Origin: an uncultured beta proteobacterium
GTDB taxonomy: Bacteria; Pseudomonadota; Gammaproteobacteria; Burkholderiales; Burkholderiaceae_C
DNA length: 6,016 bases
Assembly (NCBI GenBank): GCA_903927495.1
Contig: CAIYNH010000652.1
Span: forward strand, 1-6,016
Direction: 5' to 3'
Shown here: piece by piece, positions 1-5,604 of the stretch
Position numbering within the stretch: position 1 is the stretch's first letter
How the letters are laid out: each line of letters opens with the position of its first letter
Translations under genes and position numbers: made by a program
Notes under the pieces: generated by a model
What the model was told of the DNA's origin: nothing
Database searches by the model: none
Seen by the model: only the letters and a program-made list of their open reading frames with translations

Positions 1-1
1 A

Positions 2-400
2 GCCCGCGTGGTGGCTCGTGTGCACGATGTTCGCAATTCTGACAAGGCACGTCGCGCCGGCGCTGATGAGGTTGTCTCGCCCGACTTCACAGGAGGCATG
101 CGCATCGCCTCAGCCATGACGCGCCCGCATGCAGTCAATTTTATTGACCAGATGCTGCGAACTGATGACGGTTTACGGGTCGAGGAGGTCGTCGTGCCGA
201 ATCAATTTCCCACTGCGCCGCTGGCCGATCTGGTGCCCAGATCACGTCAATACATCCTGATGGCCATTCGTGAAAATGACCGGTGGGTTTTCAACCCCCC
301 GGATGATCAACAGATCAAAGCCGGCGCTGCGCTGATTTTTATGACCAATCCAGGCGGACGACAGTACTTGGAAAAATTACTCATGGAAAGGTCATCCTGA
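2..400 (+). CDS. Potassium channel / TrkA-type RCK domain protein, C-terminal part (5' end outside window)
   Basis: The reading frame is open from base 2 of the window, so the start lies upstream and only the last 132 residues are visible. The first part (ARVVARVHD...RRAGADEVVSP...GGMRIA) matches the end of a TrkA-N/RCK NAD-binding fold as found in ligand-gated potassium channels and Trk uptake regulators. The rest (VEEVVVPNQFP..PLADLVPRSR..ILMAIRENDRWVFNPPDDQQIKAGAALIFM) has the layout of the TrkA-C subdomain that often closes such proteins. The family gates K+ flux at the inner membrane in response to a bound nucleotide or ion. The pore-helix region, if present, is upstream, so a soluble Trk regulator cannot be excluded. 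The stop codon abuts the exonuclease III gene, which suggests co-transcription. Confidence 0.8.
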   Translation, partial: ARVVARVHDVRNSDKARRAGADEVVSPDFTGGMRIASAMTRPHAVNFIDQMLRTDDGLRVEEVVVPNQFPTAPLADLVPRSRQYILMAIRENDRWVFNPPDDQQIKAGAALIFMTNPGGRQYLEKLLMERSS

Positions 401-403
401 GTG

Positions 404-1174
404 ATGAAACTTGCCACCTGGAACGTCAACTCCCTCACAGTTCGTCTGCCGCAGGTACTCGACTGGTTGGCAGCCAACCCGGTAGAGCTGCTAGTGCTGC
501 AAGAACTGAAAATGACGGACGAGAAGTTTCCGCATGAGGCGTTCCGCCATGCGGGGTATCAGTCCGAATGCTTTGGTCAAAAGACCTACAACGGTGTGGC
601 GCTCTTGTCGCGCACCCAGGCCAGCCAGATCATCAGAAACATTCCAGGTTTTACCGACGAGATGGCGCGTGTAATCAGTGCTGATGTAAACGGCATACGT
701 GTCATTGGCGGCTATTTCCCGAACGGCCAAGAGCCGGGCAGTGACAAATTCGAGTACAAAATGGCCTGGCTTAAGGGCTTGCGTGATTGGTTGCGCAATG
801 AGCTAATTAGCAACCCAAAACTGGTGATCATGGGCGACTACAACATCACCTTTGATGATGCAGATGTATGGGACCCGGTTGGTATGCGTGACCAGATTCA
901 TTGCACCAACGAAGAACGCTACCATCTCAACGCTATGATTGGGTTGGGTCTGTACGATGCCTTTCGGCTGTTTGATCAGGCCCCGAAAAGTTACTCATGG
1001 TGGGATTACCGTGACTTCGGTTTTAAACGTAATCGGGGCATGCGCATCGACCATATCCTGATCAGCCACGCACTCAAGCCCCTGGTCACGCGCTGCTGGA
1101 TCGACAAAACACCTCGCAAAAATGAACGCCCCAGTGACCACACCCCAGTTGTTGTAGAACTTACCGGATTGTAA
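404..1174 (+). CDS. xth: Exodeoxyribonuclease III
   Basis: A complete 256-residue protein of the exonuclease III / AP endonuclease family, which removes nucleotides 3'-5' from duplex DNA and cuts at abasic sites in base excision repair. All expected active-site motifs are visible: N7 in ATWNVNSL, metal-binding E34 in LQELK, the GGYFPNG stretch (103-108), D145 and N147 in GDYNIT, D216 in RIDHIL and the catalytic D245-H246 pair in SDHTPVV. The length fits the family (E. coli has 268). The start is ambiguous: ATG at 404 gives the family-typical MKLATWN. A GTG at 401 would add one residue and lies 9 nt after a GGAAAGG ribosome site (385-391), against 12 nt for the ATG. The gene follows the channel gene with no real gap, so it is probably translated from the same message. 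Confidence 0.95.
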   Translation: MKLATWNVNSLTVRLPQVLDWLAANPVELLVLQELKMTDEKFPHEAFRHAGYQSECFGQKTYNGVALLSRTQASQIIRNIPGFTDEMARVISADVNGIRVIGGYFPNGQEPGSDKFEYKMAWLKGLRDWLRNELISNPKLVIMGDYNITFDDADVWDPVGMRDQIHCTNEERYHLNAMIGLGLYDAFRLFDQAPKSYSWWDYRDFGFKRNRGMRIDHILISHALKPLVTRCWIDKTPRKNERPSDHTPVVVELTGL

Positions 1175-1208
1175 ATTTGCTATGTTGTGAGTAGCGTATT
1201 ACGTTTGC

Positions 1209-1235
1209 TGAATAAGCCATAGAGCTACTTATTCA
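1209..1235. terminator. Small AT-rich hairpin downstream of xth, possible weak terminator
   Basis: TGAATAAG at 1209-1216 is the exact reverse complement of CTTATTCA at 1228-1235, giving an 8-bp stem with an 11-nt loop, 35 nt after the xth stop. The stem is A/T-rich and there is no clear run of T after it, so it is at best a weak intrinsic terminator. It could instead be the edge of the adjacent repeat element. Confidence 0.3.
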
Positions 1236-1240
1236 ATTTC

Positions 1241-1331
1241 CAGATCGATACGACACTAGGCGCGAAGCCGCAGACAGTGCTGACGCACGGCAATGCGAAG
1301 CATCAAAGTGTGGGATTGATATGAAAATGGA
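1241..1331 (+). repeat. 91-bp direct repeat, copy 1
   Basis: Matches 1905-1995 in the same orientation at a constant offset of 664 bases, without gaps, with 10 mismatches in 91 positions by eye. The first 19 bases (CAGATCGATACGACACTAG) and a 27-bp block at 1267-1293 are identical between copies. Similarity stops sharply on the right side. Inside the block GTGC-TGAC-GCAC could form a small hairpin. In the transposase orientation this copy lies beyond the transposase stop codon. I do not recognise the repeat family. Confidence 0.85.
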
Positions 1332-1391
1332 CTTGTGTGTTCGACCTGAACCTGATATTGCCCCAATTTTCCGGACTCCATAAGCCACCGA

Positions 1392-1825
1392 TTATGCGGA
1401 CATCCTGTCTCGCTGTTGGGCCGCTTTCCAGCGATGACCAAACGTCATTGGGCTGACACAGTCCAGCGTTGGGTGCAATCTCTCTTGCTTTAGAACTTTA
1501 ACCAATCGATGAATTCACATCGCGTCGCGTCGAGTGGCAAATCTTCTGCTGCACAACCTGCCAACCTTGCGTCGACCCCACAAGCGCTCGGTGGGTACGT
1601 TATCCCAGCAATTGACTTTGCGGCTCATGGCTGATTTCATCTCATAGTTTTTGAGTTCGTTCTGAAACACACGGCTGCAATACTGGCTGCCCCTGTCTTA
1701 TTGAAAGTTCAGGCCAAGCTCTGGCCATCAGGGCGACATCGAAACTATGCCATACGCAGCGCATCCGTCACCGCGTTTGTCTAGATGTTGTCCCTCAAGC
1801 TCCAGTCCACCACCTGGAGGCTATA
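1392..1825 (-). pseudogene. Decayed IS3-family transposase (OrfB, integrase core), remnant
   Basis: Reading leftward, the sequence encodes the C-terminal half of an IS3-family OrfB, broken into at least three frames. Recognisable pieces in order are LQVVDWSLRDN (near 1819-1787), TDALRMA followed by a stop where tryptophan is usual, DRGSQY (1697-1680, second D of the DDE triad), SAMSRKVNCWDN, PTERLW (third acidic residue E, near 1588), RRFATRRDAM, and RLHPTLDCVSPMTFGHRWKAAQQ before a stop at 1392-1394. DRGSQY is preceded by an in-frame TAA. After RDAM there is another stop, but the adjacent frame still reads DEFIDWLKF, so a small indel broke the gene there. The N-terminal part with the first D and all of OrfA are missing. 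It cannot make a functional transposase. Confidence 0.85.
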
Positions 1826-1827
1826 TA

Positions 1828-1888
1828 AGAAATAGGGCTCTAGCGCTTATTGGACGTGCGATAGAAGCTATCGAATATGTAGCTAATT
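1828..1888. repeat. Short hairpin-forming intergenic element
   Basis: Just right of the transposase remnant lies a stretch with two small inverted repeats. One is TAGCGCTT-ATTGG-ACGTGCG, an imperfect stem around 1841-1860. The other is AGCTA (1866-1870) facing TAGCT (1880-1884) across a 9-nt loop. The pattern (an A/T run, CTCTAGCGCTTATT.., then AGCTATC.. and ..TAGCT) resembles, from memory, short dispersed intergenic repeats common in Comamonadaceae genomes. That assignment is inference. What is seen directly is only the pair of inverted repeats and the absence of coding capacity. Confidence 0.4.
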
Positions 1889-1904
1889 GGCATTATTCCG
1901 TTGA

Positions 1905-1995
1905 CAGATCGATACGACACTAGAAGGGAGGCCGCAGACAGTGCTGACGCACGGCAAGTCGAAGCAACAAAGTGTCGGATTGAAATGGAAATGGA
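1905..1995 (+). repeat. 91-bp direct repeat, copy 2
   Basis: Second copy of the repeat at 1241-1331, same orientation, ungapped, about 89% identical. It ends 34 bp before the vapC stop codon, so on the minus strand it lies just downstream of vapC, as copy 1 lies downstream of the transposase remnant. The two copies diverge mainly in a 7-bp patch (1924-1930) and at scattered positions in the right half. A direct rather than inverted arrangement rules out terminal inverted repeats of a single insertion sequence. Confidence 0.85.
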
Positions 1996-2029
1996 ATTAC
2001 AGGCCCACCCAAAGATGGACATCACATGA

Positions 2030-2455
2030 TCATGGAAATGTGAAATCTGCCAGCAAGCAAATTTGACCTTCAAGTCGGGCTTTGTTGTAGTAGCGCTCAT
2101 CGGATGTGATCAGCACCGCGCCGGGTGTATGCAGCGCCACAGCGTGGTAGAGCGTGTCAAACAGGTGATGCTGGTAGCGCAGGGCCAAGTCCATCGCCGT
2201 AATATAGGTTTCTTGACTGGTCAGCGTGCCGTATCGGATGTCCAGCAAATCGATCAAGTCGTCCTGTGCTTGCGCAGGTTTGAGTCGTGCCAACACGGCG
2301 GCCACCTCCGCTACAAAGTGGCCCGGCTGCACCAAGGGAAGAAATCCGAGCACTGATTGCTCCAAAACGCGCAGTGCCAGGTCTGTATGCTGTTCATCCG
2401 GGTTGCCGTGTAAAAACCATTTGACAGCAACGCTGGGATCCACCACAGCAATCAC
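2030..2455 (-). CDS. vapC: PIN-domain ribonuclease toxin, VapC family
   Basis: A 141-residue PIN-domain protein. Members are Mg2+-dependent RNases that cut tRNA or rRNA and stop growth unless held by their VapB antitoxin. The four acidic residues expected for the metal site are visible: D6 in VVDPSVAVKWF, E50 in FVAEVAAVL, D100 in LFDTLYHAVAL and D119 in LITSDERYYNKA. The likely start is the GTG at 2455, which overlaps the antitoxin stop as GTGA. This gives MIAVVDPSV, the usual N-terminus with the first catalytic Asp at residue 6. A longer frame reaching 2485 would begin inside the antitoxin gene and adds residues unlike the family. No good ribosome site precedes the GTG, so translation is probably coupled to the antitoxin. 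All catalytic residues are present, so the toxin looks intact. Confidence 0.9.
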   Translation of the reverse strand: MIAVVDPSVAVKWFLHGNPDEQHTDLALRVLEQSVLGFLPLVQPGHFVAEVAAVLARLKPAQAQDDLIDLLDIRYGTLTSQETYITAMDLALRYQHHLFDTLYHAVALHTPGAVLITSDERYYNKARLEGQICLLADFTFP

Positions 2456-2685
2456 GGACGGCCATCTTCGCGTGCCGCGCGACATTGTTCTTCGGTGATG
2501 CTCGGGGCATTTAACCTACGCGCCAGGATGCGCCGATAAGCGTCTTGGCTACGTTGTTGGCTTTGTGCACGCTCTACGGCTTCGCGCATCAAATCTGCAA
2601 TGACGGCACTTTTGTTTTGGCCTTCAAAGGTGATGTTGAAGGCATTTTTGATGTTTTCAGGGACGCTGAAATTGACGGTAGGCAT
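2452..2685 (-). CDS. vapB: VapB-type antitoxin, ribbon-helix-helix-like
   Basis: A 77-residue protein directly upstream of the PIN toxin. The N-terminal part (PTVNFSVPENIKNAF..FEGQNKSAVIADLMREAVER, residues 2-39) has the strand-helix-helix pattern of short DNA-binding antitoxin domains. The charged tail (AQSQQRSQDAYRRILARR...) would be the flexible part that wraps the toxin. In known systems such proteins neutralise the toxin and, alone or with it, repress their own promoter. The ATG at 2685 is supported by AAGGA six bases upstream. The stop overlaps the toxin start by 4 nt. The exact antitoxin family is less sure than the role, which follows mainly from position and from the operator upstream. 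Confidence 0.85.
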   Translation of the reverse strand: MPTVNFSVPENIKNAFNITFEGQNKSAVIADLMREAVERAQSQQRSQDAYRRILARRLNAPSITEEQCRAAREDGRP

Positions 2686-2691
2686 GTCTAG

Positions 2692-2696
2692 TCCTT
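2692..2696 (-). promoter_or_regulatory. Ribosome binding site of the antitoxin gene
   Basis: AAGGA on the minus strand, 6 nt before the ATG at 2685. It fixes the antitoxin start and is the only good ribosome site in the toxin-antitoxin operon. Confidence 0.7.
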
Positions 2697-2697
2697 G

Positions 2698-2718
2698 TTT
2701 GTTGAAAATTTCAACAAA
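2698..2718. promoter_or_regulatory. 21-bp perfect palindrome, probable autoregulatory operator of vapBC
   Basis: TTTGTTGAAA at 2698-2707 and TTTCAACAAA at 2709-2718 are exact reverse complements around a single central base at 2708. The site lies immediately downstream of the -10 hexamer and covers the expected start of transcription (near 2712), so a protein bound here would block the promoter. This is the normal place for a VapB or VapBC operator. Binding by this antitoxin is inferred. The symmetry and position are seen directly. Confidence 0.8.
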
Positions 2719-2747
2719 ATTATGGTATCTGTAGGAATTGGTGTCAA
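2719..2747 (-). promoter_or_regulatory. Sigma70-like promoter of the vapBC operon
   Basis: On the minus strand TTGACA (2747-2742) is followed by a 17-bp spacer and CATAAT (2724-2719). The -35 is a perfect consensus match, the spacing is ideal and the -10 has one mismatch. Transcription would start near 2712, giving a leader of roughly 27 nt before the antitoxin ATG. It is the strongest promoter match noticed in the window. Confidence 0.8.
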
Positions 2748-2848
2748 TGCCAACGGACTATCGCAACCGTATTTTTGACCTGTTCGCACGGTGGATATCA
2801 ACTCTGTCCTGAGTTTGGTGACAAATGCATCTACATCGGACTCGGTTT

Positions 2849-4396
2849 CTACTTATCCTCCAGACCAAGTTCCTGAATTTTGCGAGTAATGGTGTTGCGA
2901 CCAATGCCGAGTTTTTGTGCCGCCTCAATGCGTCGGCCACGGGTGACGGCCAGCGCAGCCAAAATCAGCCGCGACTCAAACCGGCGGGTGAGTTCATCCC
3001 AAACATCAGTTCTGTCAGTTTCCAGCAACGCGCTCGCTTCAACCTCCAAGCCCGACTCCCAGTTCTCTGCCTTGACGTATGGCAAAGTGGCATTGGCAAG
3101 CACCAACGGTTGCTCCACCAATGAGCTTGGTTCCTGACTAGCAGCAACCAGCAACTCCGGTGACTTTGTGTACAGTTCACCGGGGTCAGTTCGCACCATC
3201 AACTCGGGCACGGTGATTCCTGGTGGTGCAGCGGCCATGACCCCCACCTCTGGTGGTAGGTCTTTGGGCTCTATCACCTGTGCAGGTGCCATAACCGTCA
3301 GCCAATGGCAGATGTTTTCCAACTGTCTTACATTGCCAGGAAAACCAAAATGACCCAACCAAACCAGCGCCGCGTCAGAAATACGCTTTGGCTCCACACC
3401 CAACTGAGCGGCGCTTTGCTGCAAAAAATGTCGCGTTAGCGTTGGAATGTCTTCCCGGCGCTCGCGCAAAGCCGGTAGACGCAAGCGGATAACGTTAAGC
3501 CGATGAAACAAATCCTCACGAAAACCACCGTCTTTGACACGTTGCTCCAGATTTTGATGGGTTGCCGCAATCACACGAACATTTGTCTTCACCGAGCCGT
3601 GCCCACCGACCCGATAAAAATGACCATCCGAGAGCACCCGTAAAAGCCGCGTCTGCAAATCAAAAGGCATATCACCAATTTCGTCAAGAAACAACGTGCC
3701 ACCATCCGCTTGTTCAAAACGACCGCGACGCATGGTCTGTGCGCCGGTAAACGCCCCGCGCTCATGACCAAACAATTCTGACTCCAGCAAATCTTTCGGA
3801 ATTGCTGCGGTATTAATAGCAATGAAGGGCCCATTGGCGCGCGGTGAATGCTTGTGCAGGGCACGCGCCACGAGTTCTTTGCCGGAACCAGATTCACCGG
3901 TGATCATGACCGTGACGTTGCTTTGGCTCAATCGGCCAATGGCCCTGAACACGTCCTGCATGGCTGGAGCCTGACCCAGCATCTCAGGTGCATCTGCCAT
4001 ACTTTCTTCGGCGTATTCCTCGCGCTGACTCTCTTCGACCGCGCGCCGGATCAGCTCTACGGCCTTGGGCACATCAAAAGGCTTGGGCAGGTACTCAAAA
4101 GCACCACCTTGAAAAGCCGACACAGCGCTATCCAAATCAGAGTACGCAGTCATGATGATCACTGGTAGTCCCGGGTATTTGATCTTAACTTTTTCCAGCA
4201 AGTCAAGTCCCGAACCACCGGGCATACGAATGTCACTGACCAGCACCTGGGGGCCTTTGTCATCATCTGCAGCCAATGCCAGCAACACATCACGCGGGTT
4301 AGTAAAGCTGCGTGTTAACAAGTTCTCGCGCAGCAGGGCCTTTTCCAATACGAAGCGTATGGACTGGTCATCGTCTACGATCCAAATGGGCTTCAT
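2849..4396 (-). CDS. ntrC: Nitrogen regulation response regulator NtrC (sigma54-dependent activator)
   Basis: A complete 515-residue NtrC. The receiver domain (1-120) has the acidic pocket D8-D10, phospho-acceptor D55 in SDIRMPGG, T83 and K105. The AAA+ domain (about 140-380) has Walker A GESGSGKE (167-174), the sigma54-contacting GAFTGA loop (214-219), Walker B LFLDE (D238, E239), candidate arginine fingers in FREDLFHR (R293, R299) and sensor [12 protein letters not shown]. The C-terminus (about 466-515) is a Fis-type helix-turn-helix ([19 protein letters not shown]). Once phosphorylated by NtrB it hydrolyses ATP to open sigma54 promoters of nitrogen-scavenging genes. About 80 residues (386-465) link the AAA+ and DNA-binding domains, which makes it longer than E. 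coli NtrC (469). The ATG at 4396 is chosen over the GTG at 4408 because AAAGGTGA (4412-4405) sits 8 nt before it. It lies 77 nt after ntrB on the same strand. Confidence 0.97.
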   Translation of the reverse strand: MKPIWIVDDDQSIRFVLEKALLRENLLTRSFTNPRDVLLALAADDDKGPQVLVSDIRMPGGSGLDLLEKVKIKYPGLPVIIMTAYSDLDSAVSAFQGGAFEYLPKPFDVPKAVELIRRAVEESQREEYAEESMADAPEMLGQAPAMQDVFRAIGRLSQSNVTVMITGESGSGKELVARALHKHSPRANGPFIAINTAAIPKDLLESELFGHERGAFTGAQTMRRGRFEQADGGTLFLDEIGDMPFDLQTRLLRVLSDGHFYRVGGHGSVKTNVRVIAATHQNLEQRVKDGGFREDLFHRLNVIRLRLPALRERREDIPTLTRHFLQQSAAQLGVEPKRISDAALVWLGHFGFPGNVRQLENICHWLTVMAPAQVIEPKDLPPEVGVMAAAPPGITVPELMVRTDPGELYTKSPELLVAASQEPSSLVEQPLVLANATLPYVKAENWESGLEVEASALLETDRTDVWDELTRRFESRLILAALAVTRGRRIEAAQKLGIGRNTITRKIQELGLEDK

Positions 4397-4404
4397 GCGT
4401 TTTG

Positions 4405-4412
4405 TCACCTTT
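4405..4412 (-). promoter_or_regulatory. Ribosome binding site that decides the ntrC start
   Basis: AAAGGTGA on the minus strand, with 8 nt to the ATG at 4396. The upstream in-frame GTG at 4408 lies inside this site, so it cannot be the start served by it. Confidence 0.65.
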
Positions 4413-4473
4413 GGTTAAACCGATTCTTCGCCAAACAGCTACGCCCCTGTGATCCAGGAAAACGGCCATGCTA

Positions 4474-5604
4474 TCAAGGCAGAGGAATCAATATTTTGAA
4501 ATCAGTGCATCCTGGCACGCTGTCACACTCGATCAATCCGTGGTGCTGTTGGACAAAGGTTTGCGCCAGTGTCAGCCCCAACCCCGACCCACCTTCTCGC
4601 CCTGAAACCAGAGGATAAAAAATGCGGTCCTTGATCGCGTCAGGCACGCCAGGCCCGTTATCAATCACATGCAATTCCAATGCCAACCTATAACGCTGTT
4701 TGCCAAAAGTAGTTTGTCTGACCACCCGGGTGCGAAAAGTCATGCAAGCATCGCCTTGCAGCATTCTTTCTGCCAGGGCATGGCAAGCGTTATGCGCGAT
4801 GTTAAGCACGGTCTGAATCAGTTGCTCGCGGTCACCTCGAAATTCCGGTATAGAAGTGTCGTAGTCGCGCACCACATTCAAGCCTTTTGGAAACTCGGCC
4901 AAAATCAATGCACGAATCCGCTCGAAAACCTCGTGAATATTCACATCGCCAACCAAGTGCGGATGTCGGTGCGGTGCCAACAAGCGATCGACCAGCGACT
5001 GCAATCTGTCGGCCTCATGGATGATGACCTGGGTGTACTCGGTCAACTCCGGTGAATCCATTTCAAGCTCCAGTAGCTGCGCCGCTCCACGTATGCCACC
5101 CAGCGGGTTTTTTATTTCATGCGCCAGGTTGCGAACCAGCTCTTTGTTGGCTTTTGCCTGCTCCGCCAGGCGCTCTTCCCGGTCTTGCCGGGTCTGCTGC
5201 TCCAACGGGACCAACTCAATAATGATTTCGTCCAAGGTATCACTGAGGATCACAGAAACGTGCACCGGCAACGTTTCACGACCAAAACGCAGCAACCAGG
5301 CATCGTAGCGTACGGCAGCCAATTGATCGCGACCGAGTCCTTTAAGCGCACTCTGCAGCAGGTCGGGTTTTGTGAAACTATGAGAAAAATGGGAACCCAC
5401 TATGGAGCGACGGGAAATTCCCAAAGCATCTTCCAGTGCTGCATTGGCGAACAATACGTCACCATTGCTCTGCACAACTGCGACCAGCGTTGCCAGTAGG
5501 TCAAAAGCCTGAAAACGCTGGCTATTTAGCGATGAAGCTACGGGTAAAGGGCACACAGGGATGATGTAGAAATGGAGTACGCACTCATTTGCCGGTCGCG
5601 ACAA
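4474..5604 (-). CDS. glnL: Nitrogen regulation sensor histidine kinase NtrB
   Basis: A cytoplasmic histidine kinase with no membrane segment, as expected for NtrB, which in studied systems senses nitrogen status through PII and phosphorylates or dephosphorylates NtrC. A PAS domain spans about residues 34-130 (FDLLATLVAVVQSNGDVLFAN..). The dimerisation H-box is NLAHEIKNPLGGIRGAAQLLE with phospho-accepting H162. The ATPase domain has an N-box (VLNIAHNACHALAE, N272), G1 box (VIDNGPGVP, 313-321) and G2 box (GREGGSGLGLTLA, 335-347). The start is uncertain because there is no ATG ahead of the conserved region. TTG at 5604 has AGGG 10 nt upstream and overlaps the preceding gene by 20 bp. GTG at 5556 would give 360 residues, nearer the conserved N-terminus, but has no visible ribosome site. 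The overlap suggests coupling to the upstream gene, and ntrC follows in the same operon. Confidence 0.95.
   Translation of the reverse strand: MSRPANECVLHFYIIPVCPLPVASSLNSQRFQAFDLLATLVAVVQSNGDVLFANAALEDALGISRRSIVGSHFSHSFTKPDLLQSALKGLGRDQLAAVRYDAWLLRFGRETLPVHVSVILSDTLDEIIIELVPLEQQTRQDREERLAEQAKANKELVRNLAHEIKNPLGGIRGAAQLLELEMDSPELTEYTQVIIHEADRLQSLVDRLLAPHRHPHLVGDVNIHEVFERIRALILAEFPKGLNVVRDYDTSIPEFRGDREQLIQTVLNIAHNACHALAERMLQGDACMTFRTRVVRQTTFGKQRYRLALELHVIDNGPGVPDAIKDRIFYPLVSGREGGSGLGLTLAQTFVQQHHGLIECDSVPGCTDFKILIPLP

Larger units (their letters stand above)
1175..2029. other. Gene-free accessory stretch between xth and vapC
   Basis: About 850 bp with no intact coding region on either strand. 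It contains, left to right, a small hairpin, the first copy of a 91-bp direct repeat, a decayed IS3-family transposase core reading leftward, a short hairpin-rich intergenic element and the second repeat copy. The short open frames here (minus strand, 1256-1441 and 1840-2100) run through the repeats or out of frame with the transposase remnant and are not believable genes. The make-up is that of a site where mobile DNA has landed and decayed. Confidence 0.7.

Noticed and set aside
1256..1441. Minus-strand open frame of 61 codons
   Set aside because: It lies in a different frame from the transposase tail (RWKAAQQRDRMSA) and continues into the first 91-bp repeat, so it is a chance frame.
1241..1995. 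The 91-bp repeats as integron attC sites, with vapBC and the transposase as cassettes
   Set aside because: Length and position after each gene were suggestive, but neither copy has the paired RYYYAAC / GTTRRRY ends or the two-box inverted symmetry of attC.
1241..1995. CRISPR array or terminal inverted repeats of one insertion sequence
   Set aside because: There are only two copies, 664 bp apart and in direct orientation. No short regularly spaced repeats occur anywhere in the window.
1840..2100. Minus-strand open frame of 86 codons
   Set aside because: It overlaps the vapC 3' end in another frame, runs through the second repeat and hairpin element, and shows no family motif.
2800..2815. AACTC-TGTCCT-GAGTT hairpin as the ntrC terminator
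   Set aside because: Only a 5-bp stem with no T run in the direction of ntrC transcription. I see no convincing terminator for ntrC.
4669..5499. Plus-strand open frames of 95-128 codons opposite ntrB
   Set aside because: They are antisense to a well-supported kinase gene, have no recognisable domains, and are explained by codon bias of the coding strand.
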